64,000 nt of DNA from Niveispirillum irakense DSM 11586 (GCF_000429645.1 NZ_AUCG01000020.1:372001-436000); one strand, 5' to 3'. Numbered from the stretch's first letter, positions 44,264 to 54,116 are shown. A program made the numbers and translations. The notes: generated from the sequence alone by a model not told the origin.

Positions 44264-45517
44264 TCAAACGGGTTGTGCCGGTTCTTGTGTCGCCTCGATC
44301 AAGGTTGTGCCAACCGGGGCGACGGTCATGTTACGGAACTGCTCCTTCTCCACCGGGGCCGCGCGGCGGCTGATCCGGTAGGCACCCCAGGCGGCCACCA
44401 GCCCCTGGGCCAGCACCACCAGCCAGGGCAGGCCATTGCGGCCAATCACTTCCATCAAGGTGCCGCCCAGTATGGGCCCCAGCGCCATGCCGGATCCCTG
44501 CACAATCAACAACCCGCCGGAAGCGGCGACGAATTCCGTCGGATCGACACTGTCATTCACATGGGCGACGACGATGCCATAAGTGGGCAGCACGACGCCG
44601 CCAAAGGCGAAAACCAGGAAGAAGACCCAGCCCGGCGCCATGCCCTGGGGCAGGAACAGCATCATGGCGGCCAGCAGCAGGGCCGAGGTCAAGGCCACGG
44701 CGATGACCAGCCGCCGCCGGTCCATCCGGTCTGACAGGAAGCCCAAGGGCCAGGTGGTGGCGAAGGCGCCCAGAATGGCACAGGCCATGAACAGGGCGAT
44801 CCCCCGGTCATCGAACCCGGCCTGCTGCGCATAAAGTGGTCCCAGCGTATAGAAAGCGCCGGTGCTGATACCGCACAGGAAGGCGGCAACAAGGCCGAAA
44901 GGGGATTGCCTGTAAAGGCGGATCAGATTGGTCCGCGCCTGGGGTCCCACTTCCACCGGCGCTTGGGAGCGTGACAGTGCCACCGGGACCAGCGCCACGG
45001 AAATGATCAGCGATACAAAGGCGAACAGCATGAAGCCGGCCGGATCGGCCATGGGCAGCAGCATCTGCCCCCCGACCGCCGCGATCAGGCCCGTCATGGA
45101 ATAGATGCCCAGGATCTGCCCGCGCACAGCCGGGGTGGCAGATGCGTTCAACCAGCTTTCAACCGAGATCAGCAGGCCGGCGAAACACAGGCCAGTCACC
45201 ATGCGGAAGCCAACCCAGGCCAGTGGATGCACCAGCATCACATGCAGCAGGGCTGAGGCCGATGCAAGCGCCGCAAGGGCGGCAAATGTGCGGATATGGC
45301 CAACCGACTGGATCAACCGTCCCGCCGTCAAAGACCCCAGCACCAGACCAATGGAGAAGCCAGAGCCGATCATGCCGATCTGGGAGGGCAGGAAATCTTC
45401 CAATCCTCCACGTACCGCCAGCAACGTACCTTGCAGGTTATTACCCAACTGCAACAGCCCGAATCCCAGCAGCAATGCAGCCAGTGTCGCCAGCGTTCCC
45501 ATCAGATTGGACCGCAT
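44264..45517 (-). CDS. MFS transporter (YcaD-like, 12 TM)
   Basis: A 417-residue permease with twelve hydrophobic segments. GFSIGLVLGSLTAGRLIQSV and FRMVTGLCFAGLLISVESWL (with SVESWLNASA) are the YcaD/sugar-efflux branch marks; FATTWPLGFLSDRMDRRRLV is the second-half motif. The substrate is unknown. It is convergent with the DUF3445 gene with only 5 bp between stops, and divergent from uxuA. Confidence 0.82.
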   Translation of the reverse strand: MRSNLMGTLATLAALLLGFGLLQLGNNLQGTLLAVRGGLEDFLPSQIGMIGSGFSIGLVLGSLTAGRLIQSVGHIRTFAALAALASASALLHVMLVHPLAWVGFRMVTGLCFAGLLISVESWLNASATPAVRGQILGIYSMTGLIAAVGGQMLLPMADPAGFMLFAFVSLIISVALVPVALSRSQAPVEVGPQARTNLIRLYRQSPFGLVAAFLCGISTGAFYTLGPLYAQQAGFDDRGIALFMACAILGAFATTWPLGFLSDRMDRRRLVIAVALTSALLLAAMMLFLPQGMAPGWVFFLVFAFGGVVLPTYGIVVAHVNDSVDPTEFVAASGGLLIVQGSGMALGPILGGTLMEVIGRNGLPWLVVLAQGLVAAWGAYRISRRAAPVEKEQFRNMTVAPVGTTLIEATQEPAQPV

Positions 45518-45636
45518 CGGCTTCCTCCTCCGCTTTTCCTGTCAGGGTGAACACATCAGACGCCGATTCCGCACATGCGAGAAGGATGAAACGGCTTGGC
45601 GTCCCCTGCAAACCTCTCCTTCCACACCAAACCCTG

Positions 45637-45655
45637 AAATTGGCTTTACCAATTT
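45637..45655. promoter_or_regulatory. UxuR/ExuR-like operator AAATTGG-N5-CCAATTT upstream of uxuA
   Basis: The 19-bp perfect-arm palindrome AAATTGGCTTTACCAATTT lies about 140 bp before uxuA. It closely resembles the E. coli UxuR/ExuR site (ATTGGTATACCAAT) except for a 5-base centre. No FadR-type GntR regulator is encoded next to it, so the controlling protein must be elsewhere. Confidence 0.6.
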
Positions 45656-45796
45656 TGTTGAATTTGGACAGGCAAATGTTATTCACTCAAGAAAACGGGG
45701 TGCAATGTTCCGTGCCAGGGATAGAGGGTTGTTCCCGGGTACAGAGGTGGAAAAGGACGCATCACATCATTGCATGTGATCGAAAAGGCGGTCGGA

Positions 45797-46990
45797 ATGA
45801 AAAGTGACGCAATGCCGATGATCCAGACGATGCGCTGGTTTGGCCCCAATGATCCTGTCCGTTTGGCCGATATCCGCCAGGCCGGCGCGACGGGCATTGT
45901 GACCGCCCTGCATGAGCTGCCGAACGGTGCCGTGTGGTCGGTCGAGGATATTCAGGCCCGCAAAGAGATGATCCAGGCTGCGGGGCTTTCCTGGGACGTG
46001 GTGGAAAGCGTGCCGGTGCATGAGGGGATCAAAACAGGTGCCCCCAACCGGGCGGACCTGATTGATGCCTATAGTCAGACGCTGCGCAATCTGGGCGCCT
46101 GTGGCCTTCGCGTCGTCACGTATAATTTCATGCCCCTTCTAGACTGGACGCGCACGGACCTTGCGTATGCCATGCCCGACGGGGCGCTGGCCCTGCGCTT
46201 TGACTGGAGTGCGGTCGCTGCCTATGACCAGTTCATCCTGAAGCGGCCGGGCGCCGTCGATGATTATGCGGAGACGGTCAACAGGCAGGCGAGGGTCCTG
46301 TTTGATGCGATGTCGCCGGCTGAACGCACGGTGCTTGAGCGCACCATCATTGCCGGCCTGCCGGGCAGCGAGGAGAGTTTCACCTCGGTCCAGTTCCTTG
46401 AAGCCATCGGAACCTATCGCGATATCAATGCCGAGCAGTTGCGCCGCAACCACCTGCACTTCCTGGCGGCCATATGTCCGGTGGCGGAAGAGGCGGGCGT
46501 GCAGCTTGTGGTGCATCCTGATGATCCGCCCTTTCCCATTTTCGGTCTGCCCCGTGTGGTCAGCACTGAGGCTGATGTGACCCATCTTTTCGCGCAAGTG
46601 CCAAGTCCGGCGAACGGCCTGTGCTTTTGCGCCGGGTCGTTCGGGGTCCGGGCCGATAATGATCTGACCGGCATGGTGCGCCGGCTGGGGGACCGTATCG
46701 GTTTTGTCCATCTGCGGTCGGTGCAGCGGGAGGCGGATGGCCGCTCTTTCCATGAGGCAGCCCATCTGGAAGGGAATGCCGGGATGGCATCCCTGGTTGC
46801 CGCCCTGTGCGATATCTCCGATGCGCAGGGGCGGCGCATCCCGATGCGTCCCGATCACGGGCACCAGATGCTGGATGACCTGACAAAGGTGACCAATCCG
46901 GGCTATTCGCTTTTGGGTCGCATGCGGGGGTTGGCGGAACTCCGGGGACTGGAACGGGGCATCCGGCACGCCCGGTCGGAACCAGTTTAA
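45797..46990 (+). CDS. uxuA: Mannonate dehydratase
   Basis: A 397-residue Uxu[21 protein letters not shown] near the N-terminus, [37 protein letters not shown], the metal region [17 protein letters not shown] and [13 protein letters not shown] are diagnostic. It dehydrates D-mannonate to 2-keto-3-deoxygluconate in glucuronate catabolism. Start ATG 45797 or 45812 is likely; the frame extends to 45770. The uronate isomerase and fructuronate reductase are not in the window. Confidence 0.9.
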   Translation: MKSDAMPMIQTMRWFGPNDPVRLADIRQAGATGIVTALHELPNGAVWSVEDIQARKEMIQAAGLSWDVVESVPVHEGIKTGAPNRADLIDAYSQTLRNLGACGLRVVTYNFMPLLDWTRTDLAYAMPDGALALRFDWSAVAAYDQFILKRPGAVDDYAETVNRQARVLFDAMSPAERTVLERTIIAGLPGSEESFTSVQFLEAIGTYRDINAEQLRRNHLHFLAAICPVAEEAGVQLVVHPDDPPFPIFGLPRVVSTEADVTHLFAQVPSPANGLCFCAGSFGVRADNDLTGMVRRLGDRIGFVHLRSVQREADGRSFHEAAHLEGNAGMASLVAALCDISDAQGRRIPMRPDHGHQMLDDLTKVTNPGYSLLGRMRGLAELRGLERGIRHARSEPV

Positions 46991-47006
46991 CTGAACCAGT
47001 TTAACT
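46979..47006 (+). repeat. Tandem 14-bp duplication at the uxuA 3' end
   Basis: GAACCAGTTTAACT occurs twice in direct succession (46979-46992, 46993-47006). The first copy contains the uxuA stop codon TAA. It looks like a recent slippage or repair duplication. Confidence 0.8.
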
Positions 47007-47126
47007 ATTGTGCGATGTCGGGCCATCGGTTAACCGCGCACCGCCTTTCATGATCCCTTTTTGGAACTGCGGACACCGGTTCGGGTTGCCTACTGGGGTG
47101 AGGTGAAAAGGCGAAGGGATTGCGGC

Positions 47127-48035
47127 ATGGCTGGGAGAAGGCGGGTAAGGGAAATCATCATCGCCGGTCTGGCCCTTGCCCTGGTGCCGCTCCCGGCTTT
47201 TGCCCATGCTGGCGGGATCTGGATTGGTCCGGATGCGCTGAGCTTTGGCTGGAGCCTGCTGGAATGGATCGCCCTGCCGCTGCTGGTCTGCTGGTGGCTT
47301 TATGGTCGGGGGATTATCCGGCTCTGGGGCCGGGCAGGGGTCGGGCGCGGGATTGATATCGGGCAGGTCTGCTGCTTTGCCGCCGGCATGATCCTGCTGG
47401 TGTTGGCCTTGCTTTCACCCATCGATGCCTTGGGGGAAACCCTGTTCACCGCCCATATGACGCAGCATATGCTGCTTCTCGTCGTGGCGCCGCCGCTGTT
47501 GCTCCTGGGCCGACCGGATGTGGCATTCACCGCCGGGCTGCCGGCAGGGTGGCGCGGTTCTGCTGCCTGGCTGCACCGCCAGCCCGGCCGGTGGCTTGCC
47601 CCCCTGGTCGGCCCTGGGACGGCCAGCCTGATCAAGGCAGTGATATTATGGGGCTGGCACGCGCCCCCCCTGTTCGATGCGGCCTTGCTGAACGACCCGC
47701 TGCACGAGTTGGAACATGCCTGTTTCCTGTTGGCCGGGTTGTTGTTCTGGTGGGCGCTGCTGCGGCCGGGGCGTGATGTGCTGGCCAGCCTGCAGGGTGC
47801 GGGTGCCGCGCTTGTTACCCTGATCCATAGTGGCATGCTGGGCGCCTTGCTGACCCTGGCGCCGGTGCCGCTTTACGCCTCCTATGTCGGCCAATCGGAA
47901 CTCTGGGGTTTGACAGTGCTGGAGGATCAGCAACTGGCGGGGCTGGTCATGTGGGTGCCGATGGGCTTCGTCTATCTGGGGGCCGGGCTGGCACTGGCCG
48001 CGCCAGCCTTGGGCGGGCGCCGATCCCGGGCGTGA
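47127..48035 (+). CDS. Cytochrome c oxidase assembly factor CtaG-like (caa3 type) membrane protein
   Basis: A 302-residue protein with about seven to eight membrane segments. It has the CtaG_caa3 marks LSPIDALGETLFTAHMTQHM and LLVVAPPLLLLGRP, WGWHAPPLFDAALLNDPLHE and EHACFLLAGLLFWW; the histidines may bind metal or haem. The N-terminus before IIIAGLALALVPLPAFAHAG is a signal-like segment. ATG 47127 follows AAGGGA; the frame continues to 47061 but without the family pattern. No oxidase subunits are nearby. Confidence 0.85.
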   Translation: MAGRRRVREIIIAGLALALVPLPAFAHAGGIWIGPDALSFGWSLLEWIALPLLVCWWLYGRGIIRLWGRAGVGRGIDIGQVCCFAAGMILLVLALLSPIDALGETLFTAHMTQHMLLLVVAPPLLLLGRPDVAFTAGLPAGWRGSAAWLHRQPGRWLAPLVGPGTASLIKAVILWGWHAPPLFDAALLNDPLHELEHACFLLAGLLFWWALLRPGRDVLASLQGAGAALVTLIHSGMLGALLTLAPVPLYASYVGQSELWGLTVLEDQQLAGLVMWVPMGFVYLGAGLALAAPALGGRRSRA

Positions 48036-48110
48036 CAAATACCGCCCCCAGGGACCCGGTTGGTTTCCTGAACGTTATCACATGGAAACCACCTTGGGAG
48101 GAGCCCGGAC

Positions 48111-48305
48111 ATGAGCGGAACAAGCGCAGCCGACTGGTTTTATTTCCTGGCTATTGTCATCGCGCCGGTGATTTTCCTGGGCGCGATGGCCTATGCGGTG
48201 ATCCGTGCCCGTCGGGGACGGCATCCATCACCGCCCCATCAGCCGGCGGATAAAGAAGAACTGCCGATCCGGGGCACAACATTCCGGCCGGGACCGCCGG
48301 ACTGA
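48111..48305 (+). CDS. Small single-span membrane protein
   Basis: A 64-residue protein with one hydrophobic helix (WFYFLAIVIAPVIFLGAMAY) followed by a basic stretch and a Pro-rich tail. TTGGGAGGAG precedes ATG 48111. It lies 76 bp after the CtaG-like gene and may be an accessory of the same respiratory function. No family is recognised. Confidence 0.6.
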   Translation: MSGTSAADWFYFLAIVIAPVIFLGAMAYAVIRARRGRHPSPPHQPADKEELPIRGTTFRPGPPD

Positions 48306-48319
48306 TCGGTGTCTCCTCC

Positions 48320-49201
48320 ATGATGGCGAACCGAAAAGGACAGGTGCGGATTGGCATTTCCGGCTGGACATATGCCCCTTGGCGCGGACATTTCTACCCC
48401 AAGGGCCTGGTGCAGAAAAAAGAACTCGCCCATGCCAGCCGCATCTTCCGTTCCATTGAAATCAACGGCACCTTCTACGGCCTGCAAAAGCCGGATAGTT
48501 TCGCCCGATGGGCGGCAGAGGTGCCGGAGGATTTCGTTTTTGCCGTCAAGGCGCCCCGTTTCATCACCCATGTGAAGCGGCTGCGCGACCCTTTGGTCCC
48601 TATCGCCAATTTCCTGGCCTCGGGATTGTTGCGGCTTGGCCCGCAGCTTGGTCCTGTCCTGTGGCAGTTTCCACCCTCTTTCCGCTATGACGCGGAACTG
48701 ATGGGGGATTTTCTGGCGATGTTGCCGCATAAGCCTGCTGATGCCAGCGCGTTGGCGGCCAAGCATGATCAGCATCTGAAGGCGCGGGCCTGGTTGCGTC
48801 CGGCTGATAATATGCCACCCCTGCGCCACGCTGTGGAAATCCGGCATGAGAGTTTCCGCAACCCCGCCTTTATCGACCAGCTTCGTCGCCACAAGGTGGC
48901 CCTGGTGTGTGCTGATACGGTGGAATGGCCACGCCTCATGGATGTGACGGCTGATTTCATCTATTGCCGGCTGCACGGATCGGAGGAACTCTACCGGTCC
49001 GGTTATGATGATGCGGCGTTGAAACGCTGGGCGGGCCGTGTCCAGGCCTGGGCATCGGGGCAAGAAATGAGGGATGGGGAATTTGCCGGCGATCCGGCGG
49101 ATAGCAACGCCCGCCCCCGTGACGTTTTCATCTATTTTGACAATACCGATAAACGCCGCGCGCCGGAGGACGCCAAAAAGCTGGAAGAACTGCTGTTCTA
49201 A
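48320..49201 (+). CDS. DUF72-family protein
   Basis: A 293-residue TIM-barrel-like DUF72 protein (YecE type). IGISGWTYAPWRGHFYPKGL at the start, EINGTFYGLQKPDSFARWA, FAVKAPRFITHVKRLRD, GPVLWQFPPSFRYD and the late IYFDNTDKRRAPEDA segment are typical. The biochemical role of the family is not established. It is convergent with the second ku gene with a 16-bp gap. Confidence 0.88.
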   Translation: MMANRKGQVRIGISGWTYAPWRGHFYPKGLVQKKELAHASRIFRSIEINGTFYGLQKPDSFARWAAEVPEDFVFAVKAPRFITHVKRLRDPLVPIANFLASGLLRLGPQLGPVLWQFPPSFRYDAELMGDFLAMLPHKPADASALAAKHDQHLKARAWLRPADNMPPLRHAVEIRHESFRNPAFIDQLRRHKVALVCADTVEWPRLMDVTADFIYCRLHGSEELYRSGYDDAALKRWAGRVQAWASGQEMRDGEFAGDPADSNARPRDVFIYFDNTDKRRAPEDAKKLEELLF

Positions 49202-49217
49202 CGCGTAGGGAAGACAC

Positions 49218-50042
49218 CTATCGTTTTTCCGCTTTGATCGAGGCTTTCAGCGCGTCCATCAGGTTGATCACATTATCGCCCCGCGATTGCTTGGTTTTGG
49301 AGATGGGCCTGGCTTTGCGGGCCCCCGGCTTCTCTTTCGAACGGGCCAGTTTCAACAAGGCCGCCTGATACCGGTCACGGAAGGCGCTGGGATCAAAACT
49401 GCCGGTGCGCTCCTTCACCGCCTGTTCCAGCAGGGTCTTGGCCCCTTTGGGGTGTGCCGGTTTTGCGTCAAGGCTGGCGAAGGCGTCTTTATCTTCCCGC
49501 ACTTCATAGGGATAGCGCAGGCTGGTCAGCAGGATGCCGCGTCCCTGGGGACGCAGCACGCAGCGCCGTTCCCGCTTTTGCAGGACGATCCGGCCGATGC
49601 CCACCTGTCCGGTTTCTTCCATCGCCGCCCGGATAACGGCATAGGCTTCTATCGCCACCTTGTCGTCGGGCACCAGATAGTAGGAATTTTCCTGCCATAC
49701 CGGGTCGATGGCATCGGCATCGGTGAACAGGGTGATATCGATGATATGAGTGCTTTCCAGGGCGATACCCTCAAAATCCTCTTCCGTAAGCGGCAGATAT
49801 TCATCCTTTCCGGTCTCGTACCCTCGCACCTGCTGGTCATTATCCACCGGCCGGCTGGTGACACTGTCCACATAATGGCGGCGGATACGGTTGCCGGTTT
49901 TGGCATTCAGCAGATGCGTGCGGGTGCGGTCGGTGCCACTGGCCGCTGGCAGCAGGGCCACGGCGCAACTGACCAGACTCAGCTTCAAATAGCCGCGCCA
50001 CAGGATGCGGTTATCGCCGCGTTGCAGATGCCGCCTTGCCAT
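49218..50042 (-). CDS. ku: Ku protein, NHEJ (second copy of pair)
   Basis: A 274-residue bacterial Ku. ILWRGYLKLSLVSCAVALLP opens the fold; HLLNAKTGNRIRRHYVDSVT, VRGYETGKDEYLPLTEEDFE, IALESTHIIDITLF and GRIVLQKRERRCVLRPQGRG follow the Ku core beta-barrel. It binds double-strand ends and recruits LigD. It is the last gene of the NHEJ operon, 1 bp after the other ku, and the two probably form a heterodimer. Confidence 0.93.
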   Translation of the reverse strand: MARRHLQRGDNRILWRGYLKLSLVSCAVALLPAASGTDRTRTHLLNAKTGNRIRRHYVDSVTSRPVDNDQQVRGYETGKDEYLPLTEEDFEGIALESTHIIDITLFTDADAIDPVWQENSYYLVPDDKVAIEAYAVIRAAMEETGQVGIGRIVLQKRERRCVLRPQGRGILLTSLRYPYEVREDKDAFASLDAKPAHPKGAKTLLEQAVKERTGSFDPSAFRDRYQAALLKLARSKEKPGARKARPISKTKQSRGDNVINLMDALKASIKAEKR

Positions 50043-50043
50043 C

Positions 50044-50841
50044 CTATCCCGCCTTTCGTTTCGTAGCCGTCCCGCCCAGGCTGTCGCGCAGCGCCTTTTT
50101 CAAGTCGGATACCGGTTCCGGAGCCTTGAATTTGCGGGGTTTTGGGGCCTTGCCCTGCTGCTTTGCCCGGATCAGGTCGGCCAAGGCATCTTCATAACGG
50201 TCATCGCAGGCAGCGAAATCGAGCTTGCCCTGTTTACGGCTGATGACATGGCCGGCAAGTTCCAGCATCTCCGCGTCGAAATCCACGTCCGGCAGGCTGG
50301 CGAAGGCATCGTCCGCTTTGCGCACCGCTTGCGCCCAGCGCAGCGTGGTGACCAGCATGCCGGGCGGGCGGGGCGTCACCATCACCAGCCTTTCCCGCGT
50401 GGACAGCACCACCCGGCCGATCCCGGCCAGCCCTTTGGTTGCCAGCAGGTCGCGCAGCAGGGCGAAGAAGCCCTGTGCCTCCTCCCCGTCGCCGGGGGCC
50501 AGATAATGGCTGCCCTCCTGAAAGGGCGCGGGCACCTGATCCTGGGGTACGAACCGTTCCAGGCACAGGCGGTGGGTGCTTTCGATGCGGATATCATCCA
50601 ATTCCGCGTCCGTCACGATGATGTGGCGGTTGCGGGCGATCTCTACGCCTTTCACCTGATCGCCACGCTCGACCGGCTTGCCGGTTTCCTCATCCACCAT
50701 GCGCTGGCGCAGGCGGTTGCCGGTTTTGGCGTTCAGCAGATGGAAGCTGATTTTCTCCCGGTCGGACTGGGCGACGAACATTTCCACCGGGATCGCCACC
50801 TTGCCCAGCACCATTTCCCCTTTCCAGGATGCGCGCGCCAT
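50044..50841 (-). CDS. ku: Ku protein, NHEJ (first copy of pair)
   Basis: A 265-residue bacterial Ku with WKGEMVLGKVAIPVEMFVAQ, FHLLNAKTGNRLRQRMVDEE, GVEIARNRHIIVTDAELDDI and RVVLSTRERLVMVTPRPPGM. The Lys-rich C-terminus (AKQQGKAPKPRKFKAPEP) may be the LigD-binding or DNA-sliding tail. It differs clearly from the adjacent copy, so the pair is an old duplication. It starts 3 bp after ligD ends. Confidence 0.93.
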   Translation of the reverse strand: MARASWKGEMVLGKVAIPVEMFVAQSDREKISFHLLNAKTGNRLRQRMVDEETGKPVERGDQVKGVEIARNRHIIVTDAELDDIRIESTHRLCLERFVPQDQVPAPFQEGSHYLAPGDGEEAQGFFALLRDLLATKGLAGIGRVVLSTRERLVMVTPRPPGMLVTTLRWAQAVRKADDAFASLPDVDFDAEMLELAGHVISRKQGKLDFAACDDRYEDALADLIRAKQQGKAPKPRKFKAPEPVSDLKKALRDSLGGTATKRKAG

Positions 50842-50844
50842 GGG

Positions 50845-53349
50845 TCAGCCTTTCTTTTTCGCCGGGCGGGGCAGGGTCTGTTTTACCTTGGCCATTCCGT
50901 CCCAGGGGTCGTGTTTCAGGCTGGACAGGCGGCGGGGCAGCGTTTCCACCGTGAACTGGTCGGGACGGATGCCGCCCTCCAACTCCGCCCAGGTGATGGG
51001 CGTGGCAACGGGTGCGCCCGCACGGGCGCGGGTGGAATAGGGCGCAACAGCAGTGGCCCCCCGGCCATTGCGCAGATAATCAATGAAAATACGGCCCTGG
51101 CGCGCCTTCTTGGACAGGGTGCTGGTGAAATGGTCGGGGTCATCCCCGGCCACCTGATCGGCCAGATCATGGGCATAGGCTTTCACCCGGTCCCACCCAT
51201 CCTTGGGTGTCACGGGCACCACGACATGCAGTCCTTTGCCGCCCGTGGTCTTGACGAAGCTGGTCAACCCATCCGCTGCCAGCTTCTGTTTCAACAGTAA
51301 AGCGGCATCAACCATCTGCGGCCATTCCACGCCGGGTCCGGGGTCCAGATCCATCACCAGCCGGTCCGGCTTTTTCAGCGCGCTGGCCGTTGCGCCCCAG
51401 GGGTGCAGTTCCAGCACCCCCATCTGGACCAGGGCGATCAATCCGCGCAGGTCGCGGATCATCATGTAATCCCCTTCGTCCTTCGCCCCCGGTTCACTGA
51501 TATCGATGGGTAAAACGGCTTCATCCAGCCCTTTCAATGCGTGTTTGGCAAAGAAGCAGGGCTTGCCCTCGCCACCGGGGCAGCGCACCAGGCTCAGAGG
51601 CCGGTTGACCAGATGCGGCAATATCCAGTCGGCAATTTCGGCATAAAATTCGGCCAGTCCGCGCTTGGTAATGCCCTGGCCTTCCCAGAGCAGCCGGTCG
51701 GGATGGGTAAGGCGGATGCCTGCAGTATCGTCATTGTCGGCAGCGTCGGACCCTGTCGTGCCTTTTTTCGCGTGCACCGGGCGCTCGTCGGTGATCTCCA
51801 TCGGTTCCTTGTCCTCCCGTACCCCTTTGAACACCGCGTGACGGATCATTCCGTCCCCGGTCCAGCCGCGGAACTCCACCTCCACCACCATTTCCGGGCG
51901 CACCCAGACAATGCCGGGCGGGCCTTTCACCCCTTTGGGGGCCGTGTCCCGCAAGGGCTGCAGCGCCTGAAACAGCCGGGTCGCGGCGGCGCTGCTATAT
52001 CCGCTGCCGACCTTGCCCACGGCGGTCAATTTCCCATTTCGGTACAGGCCCATGAGCAGAGACCCGATCGCCCCTTTCCGGGCCGTGGAAGGCTGATAGC
52101 CCAGGGTGATGAATTCCTGCCGACCGGTGCATTTCAGCTTCAGCCAATCCCGGCTCCGCCCGCTGCGATAGGAACTGTTCGCCCGTTTGGCGACAATGCC
52201 CTCCAGCCCCAACCGGCAGGCATGGCGGATCATGACATCCGCCTGTTCCTCCATATGTTCGGAATAAAGCAGGGGCGCTTCCACCCCGGCCAGCAACCGG
52301 GCCAGTGCATCTTTCCGCTCTGCCAGGGGCAGGGGGCGCAGGTCTCGTCCATCCAGATGCAGCAGGTCGAACAGGGCGAAGCGGATGGCGCCTTCATCCG
52401 CGTCTGACAACGCCTCCTGCAACAGGGAGAAATCGCTGGCCCCAGCCGCATCATTCACGATGGCCTCGCCATCCAGGATGGCCGTCTTCAGGGGCAGGGC
52501 GGACAGGGCCGTGGCGATGGTGGGAAATTTCTCTGTCCAATCCAGGCCGGTACGGGTCAGCAGCCGGGCCTTGCCCTCCTGGATCAAGGCCTGCAGGCGA
52601 TAGCCGTCGAACTTGATTTCATGCAGCCAGCCTTTGCCGGCGGGGGCCTTTTCCACCAGGGTGGCCAGCATTGGTTTGATGAAGCCGGGGAAGCGTCCGG
52701 CTTTCGCCTTTGCTGGCAGCTTCGGCTTCTTTACTTCGCCCTTCCTGGTCGAGACGGCATCTGCGTCGGCGGCAATGGCATCCATCGCCCGGCCGCTCAA
52801 CACGGACCGGTCCTGGTCCAGCACGTCCGCGCTGGTTGCTGCTTCCTCGTCCTCATCCTCTGCTTTGATCAGCAGCCAGTTTTCCGTTTTCTCGCGGGGT
52901 TTGCCGCGCATGCGGACCAGATGCCAGCGGCCTGTCAGTTTCTCCCCATCCAGCGTGAAGGTGAGATGGCCCTTTTTAAGCCCCTTCGCGGCATCGCCTT
53001 CCGGCTGCCAGGTGCCCCGGTCCCATACCATGACGGTACCGCCGCCATATTGGCCCGCCGGGATCACCCCTTCAAAGCTGGCATAATCCAGCGGATGGTC
53101 TTCTGTCCGTACCGCAAGCCGCTTTACACCCGTCTCAAGGCTGGGGCCCTGGGGGACGGCCCAGCTTTTCAGCACCCCGTCCATTTCCAGGCGGAAATCA
53201 TAATGAAGGCGGCTTGCATCATGCTTCTGGATCACGAAGCTGTGACTGGCCGAAGCCGCGCCGGCCTTGCCGTGCGGTTCCTTCGTGCGGGTGAAATCGC
53301 GCTTGGCGTTGTAATCGGCCAGCGCTGTTTTTGCTGCGGTCCGTGCCAT
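50845..53349 (-). CDS. ligD: ATP-dependent DNA ligase D (PE-ligase-polymerase)
   Basis: An 834-residue three-domain LigD. The 3'-phosphoesterase domain (about 36-165) has QKHDASRLHYDFRLEMDG and RTEDHPLDY. The ligase domain (about 222-510) has the nucleophile K246 in WLHEIKFDGY and GLEGIVAKRANSSYRSGRSR. The polymerase/primase domain is C-terminal (RLVMDLDPGPGVEW, VKTTGGKGLHVVVPV). All key residues are present, so it can process and seal breaks alone with Ku. ATG 53349 gives the usual N-terminus; GTG 53391, in the overlap with the upstream stop codon, would add 14 residues. Confidence 0.95.
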   Translation of the reverse strand: MARTAAKTALADYNAKRDFTRTKEPHGKAGAASASHSFVIQKHDASRLHYDFRLEMDGVLKSWAVPQGPSLETGVKRLAVRTEDHPLDYASFEGVIPAGQYGGGTVMVWDRGTWQPEGDAAKGLKKGHLTFTLDGEKLTGRWHLVRMRGKPREKTENWLLIKAEDEDEEAATSADVLDQDRSVLSGRAMDAIAADADAVSTRKGEVKKPKLPAKAKAGRFPGFIKPMLATLVEKAPAGKGWLHEIKFDGYRLQALIQEGKARLLTRTGLDWTEKFPTIATALSALPLKTAILDGEAIVNDAAGASDFSLLQEALSDADEGAIRFALFDLLHLDGRDLRPLPLAERKDALARLLAGVEAPLLYSEHMEEQADVMIRHACRLGLEGIVAKRANSSYRSGRSRDWLKLKCTGRQEFITLGYQPSTARKGAIGSLLMGLYRNGKLTAVGKVGSGYSSAAATRLFQALQPLRDTAPKGVKGPPGIVWVRPEMVVEVEFRGWTGDGMIRHAVFKGVREDKEPMEITDERPVHAKKGTTGSDAADNDDTAGIRLTHPDRLLWEGQGITKRGLAEFYAEIADWILPHLVNRPLSLVRCPGGEGKPCFFAKHALKGLDEAVLPIDISEPGAKDEGDYMMIRDLRGLIALVQMGVLELHPWGATASALKKPDRLVMDLDPGPGVEWPQMVDAALLLKQKLAADGLTSFVKTTGGKGLHVVVPVTPKDGWDRVKAYAHDLADQVAGDDPDHFTSTLSKKARQGRIFIDYLRNGRGATAVAPYSTRARAGAPVATPITWAELEGGIRPDQFTVETLPRRLSSLKHDPWDGMAKVKQTLPRPAKKKG

Positions 53350-53387
53350 GAGGGGGAAACGGCCTGGGAGGCACGATTGCTCCCGCC

Positions 53388-54116
53388 TCACCGTGCGCCG
53401 ATCACCATTTCCTTGATCCAGCGGATCAGCAGGCTGGAATAGGCTTCCCGATCATGCTTTTCCGTCAGGGCATGGTCGGCCCCTTTCACCACGCGGTAAG
53501 TCAGGGACTTCGCCTTGCGGAAGGCGCCGACATAGTTGCTGATGGTGGTGTGCGGGACCAGATGGTCAAATTCGGATTCAACCACCAGCACATCCCCTTC
53601 AAAGCCCGCGCAGGCGCCCAGGGCGGTGTTGGCATCCGGCGATACATACTGTCCCCGGTAAAGGTTCAGATCATCGCGATCCAGGCGCGCCTTTATGCTT
53701 TCCCAGCTATTGTCCCGGTAAAGCGCCGGAACGCGCAAGGACAGCCAGCGCACGGCACGCTTCGCCGTTAGCAACGCAGCCAGATAGCCGCCATAGGAAC
53801 TGCCGATCACCGCGATGGCGCTTTTATCCACCAGCGGATGACCCACCAGCCGGTCATAGGCGGCCAGCACATCTGCCATATTATCGGCCGGGGTCACATC
53901 GCCGCGCATTGCCTCCGTACCGGCGTGGCCACGCAGGTCGAAGGTAAGGCAGACGCAGCCCAGGCCAGCAATCTCTTCTGCCCGATGCAGGTCATTCTGC
54001 TGGCTGCCGGACCAGCCATGGATGAAAAGGACACCGGGCATATGGGTTTCCGGCACCGCGAAGGTGCCGGAAAGCTCCTGCCCGGAAACGGTAATGGATA
54101 TGGGTTCACGATGCAT
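53388..54116 (-). CDS. Alpha/beta hydrolase in the NHEJ operon
   Basis: A 242-residue dienelactone-hydrolase-like enzyme: the oxyanion segment FIHGWSGSQQ, the nucleophile Ser in AVIGSSYGGYLAALL, an acid in VVESEFDHLVPH and the His in VKGADHALTEKH. It overlaps the DUF3182 gene by 11 bp upstream and is next to ligD downstream. The reason for its place among repair genes is not known; it may simply be co-transcribed stress metabolism. Confidence 0.8.
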   Translation of the reverse strand: MHREPISITVSGQELSGTFAVPETHMPGVLFIHGWSGSQQNDLHRAEEIAGLGCVCLTFDLRGHAGTEAMRGDVTPADNMADVLAAYDRLVGHPLVDKSAIAVIGSSYGGYLAALLTAKRAVRWLSLRVPALYRDNSWESIKARLDRDDLNLYRGQYVSPDANTALGACAGFEGDVLVVESEFDHLVPHTTISNYVGAFRKAKSLTYRVVKGADHALTEKHDREAYSSLLIRWIKEMVIGAR

